The position numbers and the translations under genes were made by a program. A stretch of DNA of 64,000 bases from Diphasiastrum complanatum (lineage: Eukaryota > Streptophyta > Lycopodiopsida > Lycopodiales > Lycopodiaceae): assembly GCA_029204225.1 (NCBI GenBank), contig CM055105.1:16499353-16563352 (forward strand). The letters are read 5' to 3'. Below the pieces are notes generated by a model. That model was not told where the DNA came from. It saw only the letters and a program-made list of their open reading frames with translations, and did no database searches. Every line of letters starts with the position of its first letter. Position 1 is the first letter of the stretch. Positions 23,530 to 33,880 of this stretch are shown here, in pieces.

Positions 23530-25575
23530 CTAGAATTCGATCATTAAGTCCTTCGCCAACGCATCTACACCATAATTCTCTCTGATTTCTTGGAGTAGGT
23601 CAGTCACCTGAGTTGTCACTGTTGCCATCAAGTGTTCCTGTCTACTTAGTGCGTCCGCCACCACATTGTTCTTTCTCGCCGTGTGTAAAATGTCTATATT
23701 GAATTTTGAGAGAAAGTTTTGCCATCGCATTTGCTTTGGCGTGAGCATACCTTGGGATGAGAAGTACTTGAGTGATACATTATCAGTGAACGCCTTAAAG
23801 GGTTTTCCTGCCACATAATGTCTCCAATGCTCCACTGCTTGGACTACTGCGACCATTTCTTTTTCATGAGTTGGCCATCGTCGCTCTACGTCACTCAATT
23901 TCTTTGAAAAATATGCAACAGGTTTTCCGTCTTGCATCAGCACGGCCCCAATAGCAAAGTTCAACGCATCTGTATGTATTTCAAAAGGTTTGCTAAAGTC
24001 CGGTAAGGCAAGGATGGGTTCTTGAGTGATCCGTCGCTTTAGTTCTTGGAACGCTGCTTCACATTCCGGTGTCCATGTCATCTTCAGATGAGTCTTAGTC
24101 TGCTCCAACAGTGGTGCCACAATTTTGCTAAATGCCTCAATGAATCTCCTGTAAAAGTTACATAAGCCCACAAAGGATTTGATGCCATGAACAGTTTTAG
24201 GTGCTAGCCAATCCAAGATAGCCTTGATCTTCTTAGGATCCATTCGAATCCGTCCGTGGCCTATAACATGTCCAAGGAAGTCAACTTCCTCCACCACAAA
24301 CTCACATTTCTCTCTTTTCGCGAACAAGCAGTTCCTCCTCAGTCGTTGGAGAACTGTCCTTAAATGTTGAATGTGATCTTTAAGGTTCCGGCTAAATACT
24401 AATATGTCATCAATGTACACAATGACGAATTCATCCAGGCAGTCTTGAAATATATTGTTCATCAACGTGCAAAAAGTGGCTGGTGCGTTTGTTAGACCGA
24501 ATGGCATCACCAGGAACTCGTGACTTCCGTACCGCGTTCGAAACGCGGTTTTGTGCTCATCACCTTTAGCTATTCGGGTTTGATGATATCTAGATCTGAG
24601 ATCTATTCGGCTAAAGTATTTGGCATGTTTGAGTTGGTCGAATAGGTCATCAATTCTAGGCATGGGGTACTTGTTCTTGATGGTACTCTTGTTAAGCATG
24701 CGATAATCCACACACATTCGAAGAGTTTTGTCTGCCTTTTCCACGAACAACACTGGGGCTCCAAAAGGTGAAGCGCTGGGTCTAATAAAACCTTTGTCTA
24801 TCAATTCACCAAGTTGTCGTTTCAGTTCCGCCAACTCTTCTTGTGACATTCTGTAGGGTGCTCGTGAAGTTGGCTCTGTTCCTGGTACCAACTCAATTTT
24901 ATGGTCCACTGGTCTTCGAGGAGGTAGCTTAGTTGGGAGTTCCTCCGGGAACACATCGCTAAATTCTTCTAACAGATCTGCCACTTCTTTTGGCAAGTTT
25001 TCTTGTCGCACGCTTTTCCCTTCTGGGACTTCTCGACAAATGCAAAGAAAGCACTTTGACCTTTTCCCTTTCGCCATTCTTTTCATCACTAATGCTGCAA
25101 CCAGATTTTGTTCAATATCGGTATCCTTAGCATTTCCTCCGGGCAGGGCTTTTGTCACGCAGATTTGTCCCTTATAATCCAAGAGGACCAAATTTGAGCT
25201 CCTATCCAAAACTGCGATACAGTGTTCATTTAACCAAGGGAGGCCCAAAATCACATCAAAGGCATCCATCTCTAAAATCACAAAGCTAAGTTTAGCCTTC
25301 CATCTTCCAATCTGCACCGGGATGTTCAATGTCGCTTTGTCTGCATCTAGTGCTCCCTTCGCTGTTTCTACCTTGAGAGTAGATGTAACATTCCTGGTCG
25401 GCAAGCTGAATTGTTCCACTACGCTCCTTGAGATATAGTTATGTGAAGCTCCGGAGTCGATCATGAAATCTGACTTCCTCCCCGCGATCTTTCCTGATAA
25501 GAATAACAATCTTGAACCAATCTTGGGGGTTGCCCCATGGAAGTTCCTTTCCATACTTGTGCGTCGTCCACTCAT
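23530..25575 (-). pseudogene. Protease-reverse transcriptase-RNase H of the chromovirus
   Basis: A 681-codon frame starts at an ATG at 25575. Domains in order: aspartic protease with [10 protein letters not shown] (residues ~41-50), a linker, gypsy reverse transcriptase with [36 protein letters not shown] and the catalytic YIDDILVFS, then RNase H with [20 protein letters not shown] and the [20 protein letters not shown] connector. These domains are complete, but the frame ends at a TAG at 23530 and integrase follows in another frame. No gag precedes the protease, so the element could not package itself. Confidence 0.9.
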
Positions 25576-26275
25576 AAATGTAAGCTCCTCTCACAACTCC
25601 AAACTAGATCAGATCACCTGGATCAAAAGAAGTAGTCAGGGATAATTCAGGTCCAAGCAAGCACACCACAAACGAACATACCAACCAAAGCTAAATAGAG
25701 GATCCCTCTCAAGTCACATTCCCCTTGAGACCGGACGTAGGATCTTTGCCTAGCCACGCCCACACAAATCTATCACAGAATTAGTCCACGGGGAAACATC
25801 CATCCAACCATCCGTGCTTTCACCATTAAGCAGCACATTGCCTCAGTCACGCCCCACCACTTTTTGGTCGATAGCCCTTATAGCTAAACGATCGGCAGCT
25901 ATCCCGCACCGGCAGCTAACCACCCGTGCTTTACACCCGAATTCGAGCAGCATCTCTGTATCAATGGTTAACCCGTACAGTTCGAATATGTCGCCCCGCA
26001 CCCCACAAGGTACAGACCGTGCTTTCACCTACCTAGGCAGCACTTTGCCTCATCCGTCCTACGTGCAGACAGCGCCAGGCCCAAACCGCGAGAACTGACC
26101 GTGCTTACACCTCGAGGGCAGCACTTTGACTCATCAAGTCCCCCGTTCTGCCGACCACCCCGACCGTGGACGCACCCGTGCTTACACTGTGGGCAGCACC
26201 TTGCGCAACGGTTGTCCTGACAAATCCCAAAACGTGGCCATCCCTGTGAGACTTGCGTAGCTGACCGGCTAGTCG
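25576..26275 (-). repeat. Leader with five GTGCT...AGCAC hairpin-type repeats
   Basis: Where gag would be expected there are instead five imperfect repeats at about 25816, 25927, 26019, 26098 and 26177. As written on +, each has CCGTGCTTTCACC followed 8-15 bases later by GCAGCACTTTGCCTCA. In four of five the GTGCT and AGCAC words are complementary, so each can fold into a short hairpin in the element RNA. No gag motif is found on the minus strand. Confidence 0.7.
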
Positions 26276-26287
26276 GCTCTGATACCA
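26276..26287 (-). other. Primer-binding site, initiator tRNA-Met
   Basis: The minus strand reads TGGTATCAGAGC two bases downstream of the 5' LTR end at 26290. Confidence 0.88.
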
Positions 26288-26289
26288 CA

Positions 26290-26455
26290 TGTTGCGCCGG
26301 CGCCTCAAAGGGCGCTGGGACTTGAGCGGTTTTCCCAACACGCGCTTAAGTCTAACATTCATCCATCATGCACTTACGTAAAAGCCAACTCAGAAACGTA
26401 ACAAGCTTAACCATTCAGACTTAAGAAAACTGGAATCCCAACCAACCCGAAAGCC
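26290..26455 (-). repeat. 5' LTR fragment left in place (166 bp)
   Basis: Nearly identical to 21031-21196. It stops abruptly at 26455, the left breakpoint of a local inversion; the remaining LTR sequence lies at 26701-27452 in the opposite orientation. Confidence 0.92.
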
Positions 26456-26700
26456 TACCTGTCTTCCTTTTCCCAGTGAAGCTGAGCAAAGCTGGAAGAT
26501 GAAGACTTTGTGATCCCTGCTCCAACTACAATCACATTATAAGCTCCACAAACATTTGTGTTTTTCATGCCGGTGCCTTCAAACTTCCTGCTTCCTTTTC
26601 TCCGTGGACTTGAGCGAAGCTGATAAATGATCAATTTGTGCCTGCAAAAGCAACCCATAACATTCCAATTTGAGACACACACAAAAACACTTTCCATATT
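26456..26700 (-). pseudogene. Inverted first exon of a sarcosine-oxidase-like gene
   Basis: The minus strand carries, after a plausible splice acceptor (TTGCTTTTGCAG), an ATG at 26568 and the protein start MKNTNVCGAYNVIVVGAGI. This is the beta-strand and GxG of an FAD-binding Rossmann fold, as at the N-terminus of plant sarcosine/pipecolate oxidases. The third Gly of GxGxxG is Lys here. The exon is in the opposite orientation to the rest of the gene (27453-28487, plus strand) because the block 26456-27452 has been inverted. Undoing the inversion on paper places the exon directly upstream of 27453 on the same strand. Confidence 0.75.
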
Positions 26701-27452
26701 TGTTGTAAAGCTGACTCAGGTGCACCCAACGTGCCCTGTAAGACTCTAAGGGGTGACACTCCCTAAGGTCCCAGAGCAAGTTAGAACGTCAAGGACTGAG
26801 CCTCCGACCTGTGGTGAGCCAGTCAAGTAGTCACAAGTCATGAGCTAGCTCTGGAGCTCGAGTCATGGCCTAGTCAGGAAGCAAGTTGATTCTGCCACCG
26901 GAACGGCTCCCGGGACCCATGTCCGGGAGCCAGACTGATTCTGCCAGGCTTGCCAGGCTTAATCAACAAAATAAAAACTAAGTCCCAAAAAGCGTGCTTT
27001 ACCAGAAAGCACTATGTTTCAGAACAGAGGGGGTGCGCCGAATCACAGCAGAACTATAGGGGGAGTCCGGCAGACAGAAACTTGGGCAGCTCAACCAGCG
27101 CCAGGAATCCAGTCGCCAAGTCTCAGCTCCCTCTACCAGCACGAGCCAGGCACAATGCCCAGCACGTGTTGGTGGCCCCGAGACCGGTCAGTCTATGTAT
27201 GAATGTAACCTCTTCCAAATCTAATAAAGTTGATCCTTGGGGATGATTACCATTTCGGTTTCGCCTCCGGGACTGGTCCAAGTGGAAGGACCCTTACTAC
27301 AACCTTTTTGCGTCGCTGGCGCCTAAGGGTCCCTGTCATCGACATGGGGCTTGCCACTATGTCAATTGGTCAGTTTGGCGACCACTATGCCTTGGGTTTC
27401 ATGTGTGGCTTGTCTTTGCCTTTGGTTACCTTTTGGGGACGGATTCTGAGTT
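26701..27452 (+). repeat. Inverted LTR piece (752 bp)
   Basis: Starts TGTTGTAAAGCTGACTCAGG and matches the reverse complement of 21197-21948 with few differences. It ends at 27452, the right inversion breakpoint, where oxidase sequence begins. The preceding 5 bp (26696-26700) are the inverted target duplication. Confidence 0.92.
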
Positions 27453-28487
27453 CAGTACACGGTATAAACAAGGACAGGCTAGCTCGATTTTGAACCTCCT
27501 GATAGCAAAGTCTCCAAGGTATTATTGATTCATGTACAGAGTCTGGAACTCGTTTCAAAGTTCTATCTTCTAAGCAGGTCATTGAGCTTTGTCGTGTCAT
27601 CCATTTACCTGAGGACTGGGTAGGAAAATATACTCTTAGAGAAGGAGTTTTACATGCCACAAAAGCAGTCACAATGTTTCAACATCTGCCTAGTATACAA
27701 TTTTGAGAGATCGTGCTATGGTATTGAGAATAACGTCTAGCTGCATGATGAACTAGGTGTCCTTGTGTCTGTGAGCCGTGGAGAAGCATTTGTGAAGAGG
27801 TGTGTCCTTGCTGTTGGAGTCCGGACCAACAAGCTTGTTAAAGAAATATCAGGATTGGAGCTTCCTATTGAACCTCTGCACACAACACATGCTTATTGGG
27901 AGATTGAAGTTGATGGTTACAGCTTTTTCTCTGCCACCAATTGTTTTCCAACCTTTGCAAGTTATTGTCACCCTCACATCCATGGGACACCGTCTCTTCA
28001 ATTTTCAGGTTCGATCAAAGTTAGCTTTCACTCAGGCTTGCCTCATGATGCAGATGGTAGAACTATAGCTCCAGATTTGGAATCTTTGAATAACTTTGTC
28101 AGCCCTTGCATTGCATCATATTTTGAGGACAAGGTGAAATTCGAAAGACCAGTCATGGCAGATGGCTGCATGTATCAAATGACACCAGATGAGGAATTTA
28201 TTCTTGATTTTCTACCATTAGGACTTTCTCAAGGTGGGGAATGATTCTCAATGTGTACACGGGTACAAAGTTGGTACCATACTTATTACAGCTCGTTTTT
28301 CTGGGCATGGGTTTAAGATGGGTCCATTCATTGGTCGTGTGATGGCTGATCTTTTTCTAGAAGGAATCTCAAAGAACTTCCCCTTGGAGTATTTTTCTCT
28401 TCAGCACTTTCGTGCAAATGGCAAAGGTAATATCAAGGTGGTTGACAAAAATGTGACCACTACCAGAGAACGTTGTACGTTTTAGCT
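27453..28487 (+). pseudogene. Sarcosine/pipecolate oxidase-like pseudogene
   Basis: The family comprises FAD enzymes that oxidise N-methylated or cyclic amino acids, in plants usually peroxisomal. Readable in order: LPEDWVGKYTLREGVLHATK and AVTMFQHL; then from about 27740 VSRGEAFVKRCVLAVGVRTN, LELPIEPLHTTHAYWEIEV and YQMTPDEEFILDFLP; and in another frame RFSGHGFKMGPFIGRVMADL with LEYFSLQHFRANGKGN. Compared with plant homologues, some 60 residues after the FAD motif are missing or scrambled. There are at least four frame changes (near 27510, 27690, 27745 and 28240). The missing N-terminal exon lies inverted at 26456-26568. It is not functional here. Confidence 0.85.
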
Positions 28488-29553
28488 AGTTTGGATTTGC
28501 CAAAATCATGAAGTCCCGATTGTTTTTCCTTTTTGAAAAGTACGAAAGGCAGTTATGAAGTTTTCAGTTTCATATAAGGTTGTATGTCTACCCTTTTGGA
28601 AAAAAAATTTATTCCCTCTTGAGAAAAACAAAAGCAAAATGGCAAATGCAACGCCTCGCTAATCCAGTTTTTACCCAGCCTAGTTTCTGTTTTAAATGCT
28701 TGTTTTTATGGAGAAGTTTCAGAACATAAAGGGTTAAATCTCTTACTGCAAATCCTTCTTGTGGAGATGGTTGGGACATCAAACTTGTCATGTTCCCTCA
28801 TATAGCATTTGATTTGCCCAAGTGTAAGTACTGGTTTGAAATTAAGTAGCAATGGAATCCTTGACAACATCAGCTTTTTGTGCTTAATGATTACAAGTTA
28901 ATACTTGTATTACAAAAAGGCTTAGGGTTTTTATGAGTTCTAGAAGTGAACACTCTGATCAACTTTTCAAGTTAAGAAAATTCATTAAGTATTTGAGTGT
29001 TGTTGTTTGTCTATCAATTGTTCCATATCTCATTGTAGAAGCTTTAGAGAATAAGATGAGTAAAAACACAATGCTTATGGAACTTTTCCCACAAACATGG
29101 AATGCTCAAGAAACAAGAACGAGGAAAACATAATACAAAAATGATACACAGTTGGAGAATAGCCAAATCATTATAAAATCACAAAAACTCACAACAATAG
29201 TGCATGTGGGAGTGACAAGGTTGAGAGATTTTTAAAAAGGGCATACTTATTCTAAATCATTCATCATGAGTATGAACCACCCCAAAAAGTACAATAAGAG
29301 AGAGAAACTGAAAGGGGTGACAACTGTCCTCAAAAGAATGCTACCAAATAAGTTCAAATAGTCCTATGCAATGTACATGTTCTAGCCAAACCTACTCAAT
29401 GATATCTCTAGATGGACGATTATCACTTGGTACATATTCTCATGGACAAGGATCAAAAGTTCAATGTGGCAAATATTTGACAATTACTCTCTTAATTACA
29501 TTGTACATGACAAATTAACTTCTTTTGATAGATTCTTTGCAATGAATATTTGT
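28488..29553. other. No gene seen
   Basis: Sequence downstream of the oxidase pseudogene, AT-rich, no supported frame. The first 200 bases may be its former 3' UTR. Confidence 0.4.
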
Positions 29554-29808
29554 CTACACATACAATCCCAAATTAACTATGTAAATGAAGTGCATATGCT
29601 TGCATGGAGTGAATATTCTTTCCGCCAACATGCACTTGAAATCTTCACAAATACATGTGGGAGCATCACAAATTGTGAATATGTAATTGGTGCCATTTGG
29701 TTTAGATGCAAAACTTTGCACATAAAAAGCCACATTCCTATTCCTAATGCCTTGGGTTAGTATAGCATGAATTTGCTCTAATACCACCAGCACACTTGTC
29801 CACACCAA
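29554..29808 (-). pseudogene. SWIM zinc-finger fragment (MULE/FAR1-like)
   Basis: The minus-strand frame reads NYIFTICDAPTCICEDFKCM...TPCKHMHFIYI. The CxC...CxH spacing (CIC, then PCKH about 15 residues on) is the SWIM zinc finger found at the end of Mutator-like transposases and FAR1-type proteins derived from them. Nothing of the transposase core can be read nearby, so this is a C-terminal fragment. Confidence 0.6.
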
Positions 29809-30409
29809 GTCTTTTGGCTAAGCAAAACGAAAACGGTTTAAACTTTTCATATTCTGTACAACTAAAAATGAACTGATACGGACCAATTGACCGTAAGCTG
29901 ATCAGCATGGCACTCACCCTGATACGGTGATATAATAGCTTGGCCTATTGCCAAAACATTGTTTGCTTGGGAAGACTGGACTATGTTTCAAATTGCTATT
30001 CAAAGTTGTTAAGTAGTATAACTCCTTTGGACATGAATAACAACTGACGTTCAGCTATGACACCTGTCTTCCTCACATAACTAACTTGTGCGGTTTTGTT
30101 GTGTGGGATGGTGGCAGGTATCAGCAGGACGTCTTGAGAGTGGTTATGCTTTATGGTGCTTTTTAGTAATGTATTTTACTTTTCAGCTGTACTTTACCTT
30201 TTTGGATTATGAATAAAGGCTTCAAAAGGTTTCAGTCTTCCTTATGCATTCGAAGGGGCCTTTTTGAAATTTGTGAAACTTGCTTAACAAATCTCGTTTA
30301 CATGGTGAAAATCACTACACTTGTTTAGGGTTATAATTTAACGGTGTGCAACGTTGCTAGCTTAGTGCTCCAAGTTTACCTCAATAAACTATAAGAAATG
30401 GAGTGGAAC
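29809..30409. other. No gene seen
   Basis: Noncoding. A GAATAAAGG word at about 30210 could be a poly(A) signal of a lost plus-strand gene. Confidence 0.35.
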
Positions 30410-30655
30410 ACATGTGTGCCATCCTTCCTCTTGTGGTCTCTTGCTTTCTCCTCTCCTTGCTCTCCCTACTGCGACTGGTTACAGCTACAATTTGAGGTGG
30501 TGGGGATGTAGCAATGCTTATGGAAGGATAACACACTCTTGTCATTGCTCTTACAGTAACTACATGTATGTTGGTAACTATTGTGCATCGAACTACTGCT
30601 GTTCTCTCCTTTTTTTGCTTCATGATAAAGAGATTTACTTGCCTTTGCAAGGTTG
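30410..30655 (+). other. Possible remnant of a small secreted Cys-rich protein
   Basis: An ATG at 30410 starts a classic hydrophobic leader (MCAILPLVVSCFLLSLLSLL) that stops after 28 codons. One base out of frame, the text continues as a Cys/Tyr/Ser-rich tail with WGCSNAYGRITHSCHCSYSN and NYCASNYCCS. If joined by a one-base shift, it would be a secreted peptide with seven Cys. I do not recognise a family, and the overlap of two hydrophobic frames may be chance. Confidence 0.25.
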
Positions 30656-30837
30656 ATTGATTGGCTAACCAATGCACTTATGATGTATGCTGGACAACTT
30701 CGTAAAGCATACATAAAATCGAACTTTTCAGTTTACAGTAGATCACTGCCTCCATAGAGGATTGCGCCCACTTATAAGGTATGTTTCTTGCACATAACAA
30801 TAACACCTTTGCTTTGGTACTGGTCGCTGGTGAACCA

Positions 30838-31020
30838 ATACTATATGTGATTCAATGAGGAAGTTCTTTCATGAACTAATGATGGATCATTGGTGATGTA
30901 ACACAATTTTTACCATAATACACACGTTTTCTGGTTTATAGCTCATCGCTGATGGATTTGCTAAATGTGATTCAATGAGGAAGCTCTTTTATGAGCTAAT
31001 GAAGTATCGTTGTTAAGGCA
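30838..31020 (+). repeat. Direct repeat (120-bp period) with covarying stem
   Basis: ATGTGATTCAATGAGGAAG recurs exactly 120 bp apart (from about 30845 and 30965). Each copy continues into a 5-bp hairpin, AGTTC/GAACT in the first (30862-30866 and 30873-30877) and AGCTC/GAGCT in the second (30982-30986 and 30993-30997). One stem pair has changed from T-A to C-G. Confidence 0.65.
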
Positions 31021-32164
31021 TGCTCTCTTTGAGACATAGTTTACTACTTTATGAGACAAAGAAGTTTATTGTACAGGTGACTACACTTAATGTCTTTTAC
31101 AAGGAATGGAATGCATGTATACAAGAAGTATACTACTAATGGTATATATGGCTAAGTGCTATAGTATGAGGTATTAGTAGAAGTTACGACTCTTCCTTCA
31201 AAGAAGACGGTTCAAACAAATTACTTGCTTTTTAACGAAATGCTCCTGTATTGAATCGATAGCAAATAAAGCGAAGGTGTTGCTTACTAATCGTAGAATG
31301 GGTAGTTCTCAAGATATCTCTTCTCCGCGTACAGGGTGAAGCAATATTGCAATACATACTGAATTTTATCGCTGTGAACCGTAAAATCTATTTGGAAACA
31401 TCTTTTAGGGCTTAGGTAAAATTGTTAGTATATGCATTTCATATGAGGATGCTATATGTTGTGAAGATTCTCACACAAAAGATAAGGTAAGTTTGTTATG
31501 TACAATAAAAGCTAATTCAACCACTTTACATCACATAGCAAGGGTCTACAAGCCTAAGAAGGAATACAAATCTCCAAACAAAACCAAGTTTGGAGCCTCT
31601 AGAAACATGGGCATAGTTGCAACTCTTATCCACGTAGAATGATGTGAAGGAATTCTTGGTCTATTTTCATCATTCACAAGTCTAATGTTCTCACCTAAGA
31701 GGCATGTCGAGACTAAGTCCACCTACACCATCCACATGGCTAATGAACTAGTGGACAACTTGAGGTCTCAACAATCTTAAATGTAGGTATCCAAATTTTG
31801 TTTTTTTGGGTTGAGACTACTACTTAGCACGAGCTTCATTATGGATAACATATACTCTTCGCATGGATTGGGAGTAGTGCTCATGAAATTTTTTTGGGCC
31901 AACTTGTCAACACTCTAATTAAAGTGATACAAACCTAGAATAAAATTTGCAATCTTAAGATATAATGGATTGAAATTATACCTATAGAATACATACAAAT
32001 ATGAATCTTATAGGCAATATGGCAATTTCAACAATTGGGTTGTGATCTTCCAATAAGTGACAAGCTGGTAAGGACTACCTTTCCTAGGAAGGAAATCATA
32101 TATTCATTATGTGTGAATACTCTCCATAGGCTTCACAAAATAAAATGTACCCCTTTAAGGATTT
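31021..32164. other. No gene seen
   Basis: AT-rich noncoding sequence, no supported frame or repeat. Confidence 0.4.
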
Positions 32165-33335
32165 CCAGAATTTTTTAGGCAAGGCCCGAAGCCTAAAATT
32201 TTTTGGAAAGCCGAACCGGGCATAATGGCTTGTGCCCCGGCGCCTTCCATTGTGTATTGGATAGTTTCACTTTTTTCACATGTACATTATGAAGCATAAT
32301 AAGCAGTTTTTTGACTTCGTTTACCAGTCGCCACATGGTAGTTGTACGGACGTCGTACGGATGCGCAGGCTGGAAAGGGCAGGACCTCCGTTTGAAAAAA
32401 GGTACATGCATATTCTACTTTTTAATGTGCTCAAAAAATGGGCATAATAGTCACAAAGTATCCATTACTTTTGCATAAGCGCATGTTTCATTTTCACAAC
32501 ATTTTGTACAGATTTAAAATATAAAACTTTAATGCTATTTCCAATAGAGGGCTACCTTGGAGGGTAAACAACCCCACCACTCAAAGAAAAAGAGGCCACC
32601 AATTTAACTTTGACAGGCACAAGAAATAATTAAATACAAAAACAAGGAATTGACTCGTAAAATATGACTTGTTTTTTTTTAGCACTAGTGGGATTGAGGA
32701 GAGTTAAGTCCAGTAATTTACATGAGGAGAAATTTTGCCTACGTGGCACAATGGTTTAAAACTGTATGGCACCTACCATTTTTAGAAGTACCTTCCAATT
32801 TCGTAGCCTGCTACTGCGCTGAGTTTTGAAGGCTAGGACTTTTCTTCACATGTAAATTATGCCCAGTAGCAACTGTCCACATGGCCTGCTACCGTAAGTA
32901 GGTCTTCGTACCTATCTCGCCGCAAAGCGGCTCAATAGGTAATGAAGACCTACTACCTACGGTAGCAAGCCTGTGAGTGGCTACCTAATAAGGAAGTATT
33001 CTTTTGCAGTTCTCATTGTACATTGTCCCAGCTTGTGGTTGACATTATATATACGTAATGAATTCTTGGTGACTATTCTGCCCATTTTCTCAACAGATTA
33101 AAAAGCAAAATAGTCATCTGTTTTTTTCAAACAAAATTTAGTGCTCATTCCACTTGCGCGTCAGGCGTCAGGCACAGGCCTGCCACGTGGCAGCATCGGA
33201 TTGGTCAAAAAATGTCCAAGTATCCATTACGCAATGGAAGACGCTCGGGCACAGGCCATTATGCCCGATTTGGCTTTCCAAAAAATTTTAGGCCCAGCCC
33301 CTCCCAGCCTTGCCCAAAAAATTCTAGAAATCCTT
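32165..33335. mobile_element. Candidate TIR element, ~1.17 kb
   Basis: About 110 bp at the left (32165-32275) are an imperfect inverted copy of the right end (33215-33335), sharing GGATTTCCAGAATTTTTT, GGAAAGCCGAACCGGGCATA-like and CAATGGAAG words. No transposase is inside, so it would be non-autonomous. I could not find a clear target duplication. Confidence 0.5.
32873..32985. repeat. Long imperfect foldback with nested GC hairpin
   Basis: CTGCTACCGTA, AGTAGGTCTTC and TACCTAT on the left pair with ATAGGTA, GAAGACCTACT and TACGGTAGCAAG on the right. The loop contains a perfect GCCGC-AAA-GCGGC hairpin. The stem probably extends outward through CCACATGGC/GCCTGTGAGTGG. Confidence 0.75.
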
Positions 33336-33645
33336 ACTGGGTAGATGGATTGTGCCCGGCTCGTTCCATAGTACATATGATTCACGAGCATGCCTGGCCA
33401 TCAAGACAAACCCACACACTTCAGGCTGAGCCTAAAAACTTTTGGAAATCCCTACAGGGCAGAATGGACTGTGCCTAACTCGTTCCAACTCGTTCCATAG
33501 TACATATGACTCACGAGCATGCCTGGCCATCAAGACAAACCCACACACTCCAGGCCGAGCCTAAAAACTTTTGGAAATCCTTATAGGGCAAAATGGACTG
33601 TGCCCGGCTCCTTCCATAGGACATATTACTCAAGAGCATTGCTCT
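33247..33645 (+). repeat. Three tandem ~137-bp repeats
   Basis: Units share GAGCCTAAAAACTTTTGGAA, a GGGCA(G/A)AATGGACTGTGCC segment, TCGTTCCATAGTACATATGA and GCATGCCTGGCCATCAAGAC. The first unit overlaps the right end of the TIR element and the last runs into a (CT)n tract, so the units look like amplified end sequence. Confidence 0.75.
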
Positions 33646-33652
33646 ACATCGA

Positions 33653-33654
<2 letters not shown>

Positions 33655-33697
<43 letters not shown>

Positions 33698-33743
33698 CAC
33701 ACTCACACACCCCAAAACACACCATCATGCCTCTAAGTCAAGA

Positions 33744-33794
<51 letters not shown>

Positions 33795-33880
33795 CACTCA
33801 CACACCCCAAAACACACACACTCATATATATACATATATGGTATATATATTATTATATGTGTGTGTGTGTGTGTGTTTTA
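33655..33880 (+). repeat. Two (CT)n tracts and a TA/GT-rich microsatellite
   Basis: (CT)n at 33655-33695 and 33745-33792, each followed by the same CCACACTCACACACCCCAAA segment. An alternating TATATA and (GT)n stretch follows to about 33877. Confidence 0.9.

Larger units (their letters stand above)
21026..27452 (-). mobile_element. Ty3/gypsy chromovirus, gag-less, with one rearranged LTR
   Basis: The element is on the minus strand. Its intact LTR is 21031-21948. The other is split into 26290-26455 (normal orientation) and 26701-27452 (inverted). A polypurine tract (21949-21959) and primer-binding site (26276-26287) abut the LTRs correctly. The 5-bp target duplication AATAT is at 21026-21030 and, inverted with its LTR piece, at 26696-26700. 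The interior reads protease, reverse transcriptase, RNase H, integrase and a chromodomain, broken by a stop and a few frameshifts. There is no room for gag between the leader and protease. LTR pieces differ by only a few bases by eye, so insertion was recent. Confidence 0.9.

Noticed and set aside
26105-27246. Frames such as MPGLI(S/N)KIKTKSQKAC present at 21.4-21.7 and 26.9-27.2 kb as duplicated genes
   Set aside because: They lie wholly inside LTR sequence and are duplicated because the LTR is.
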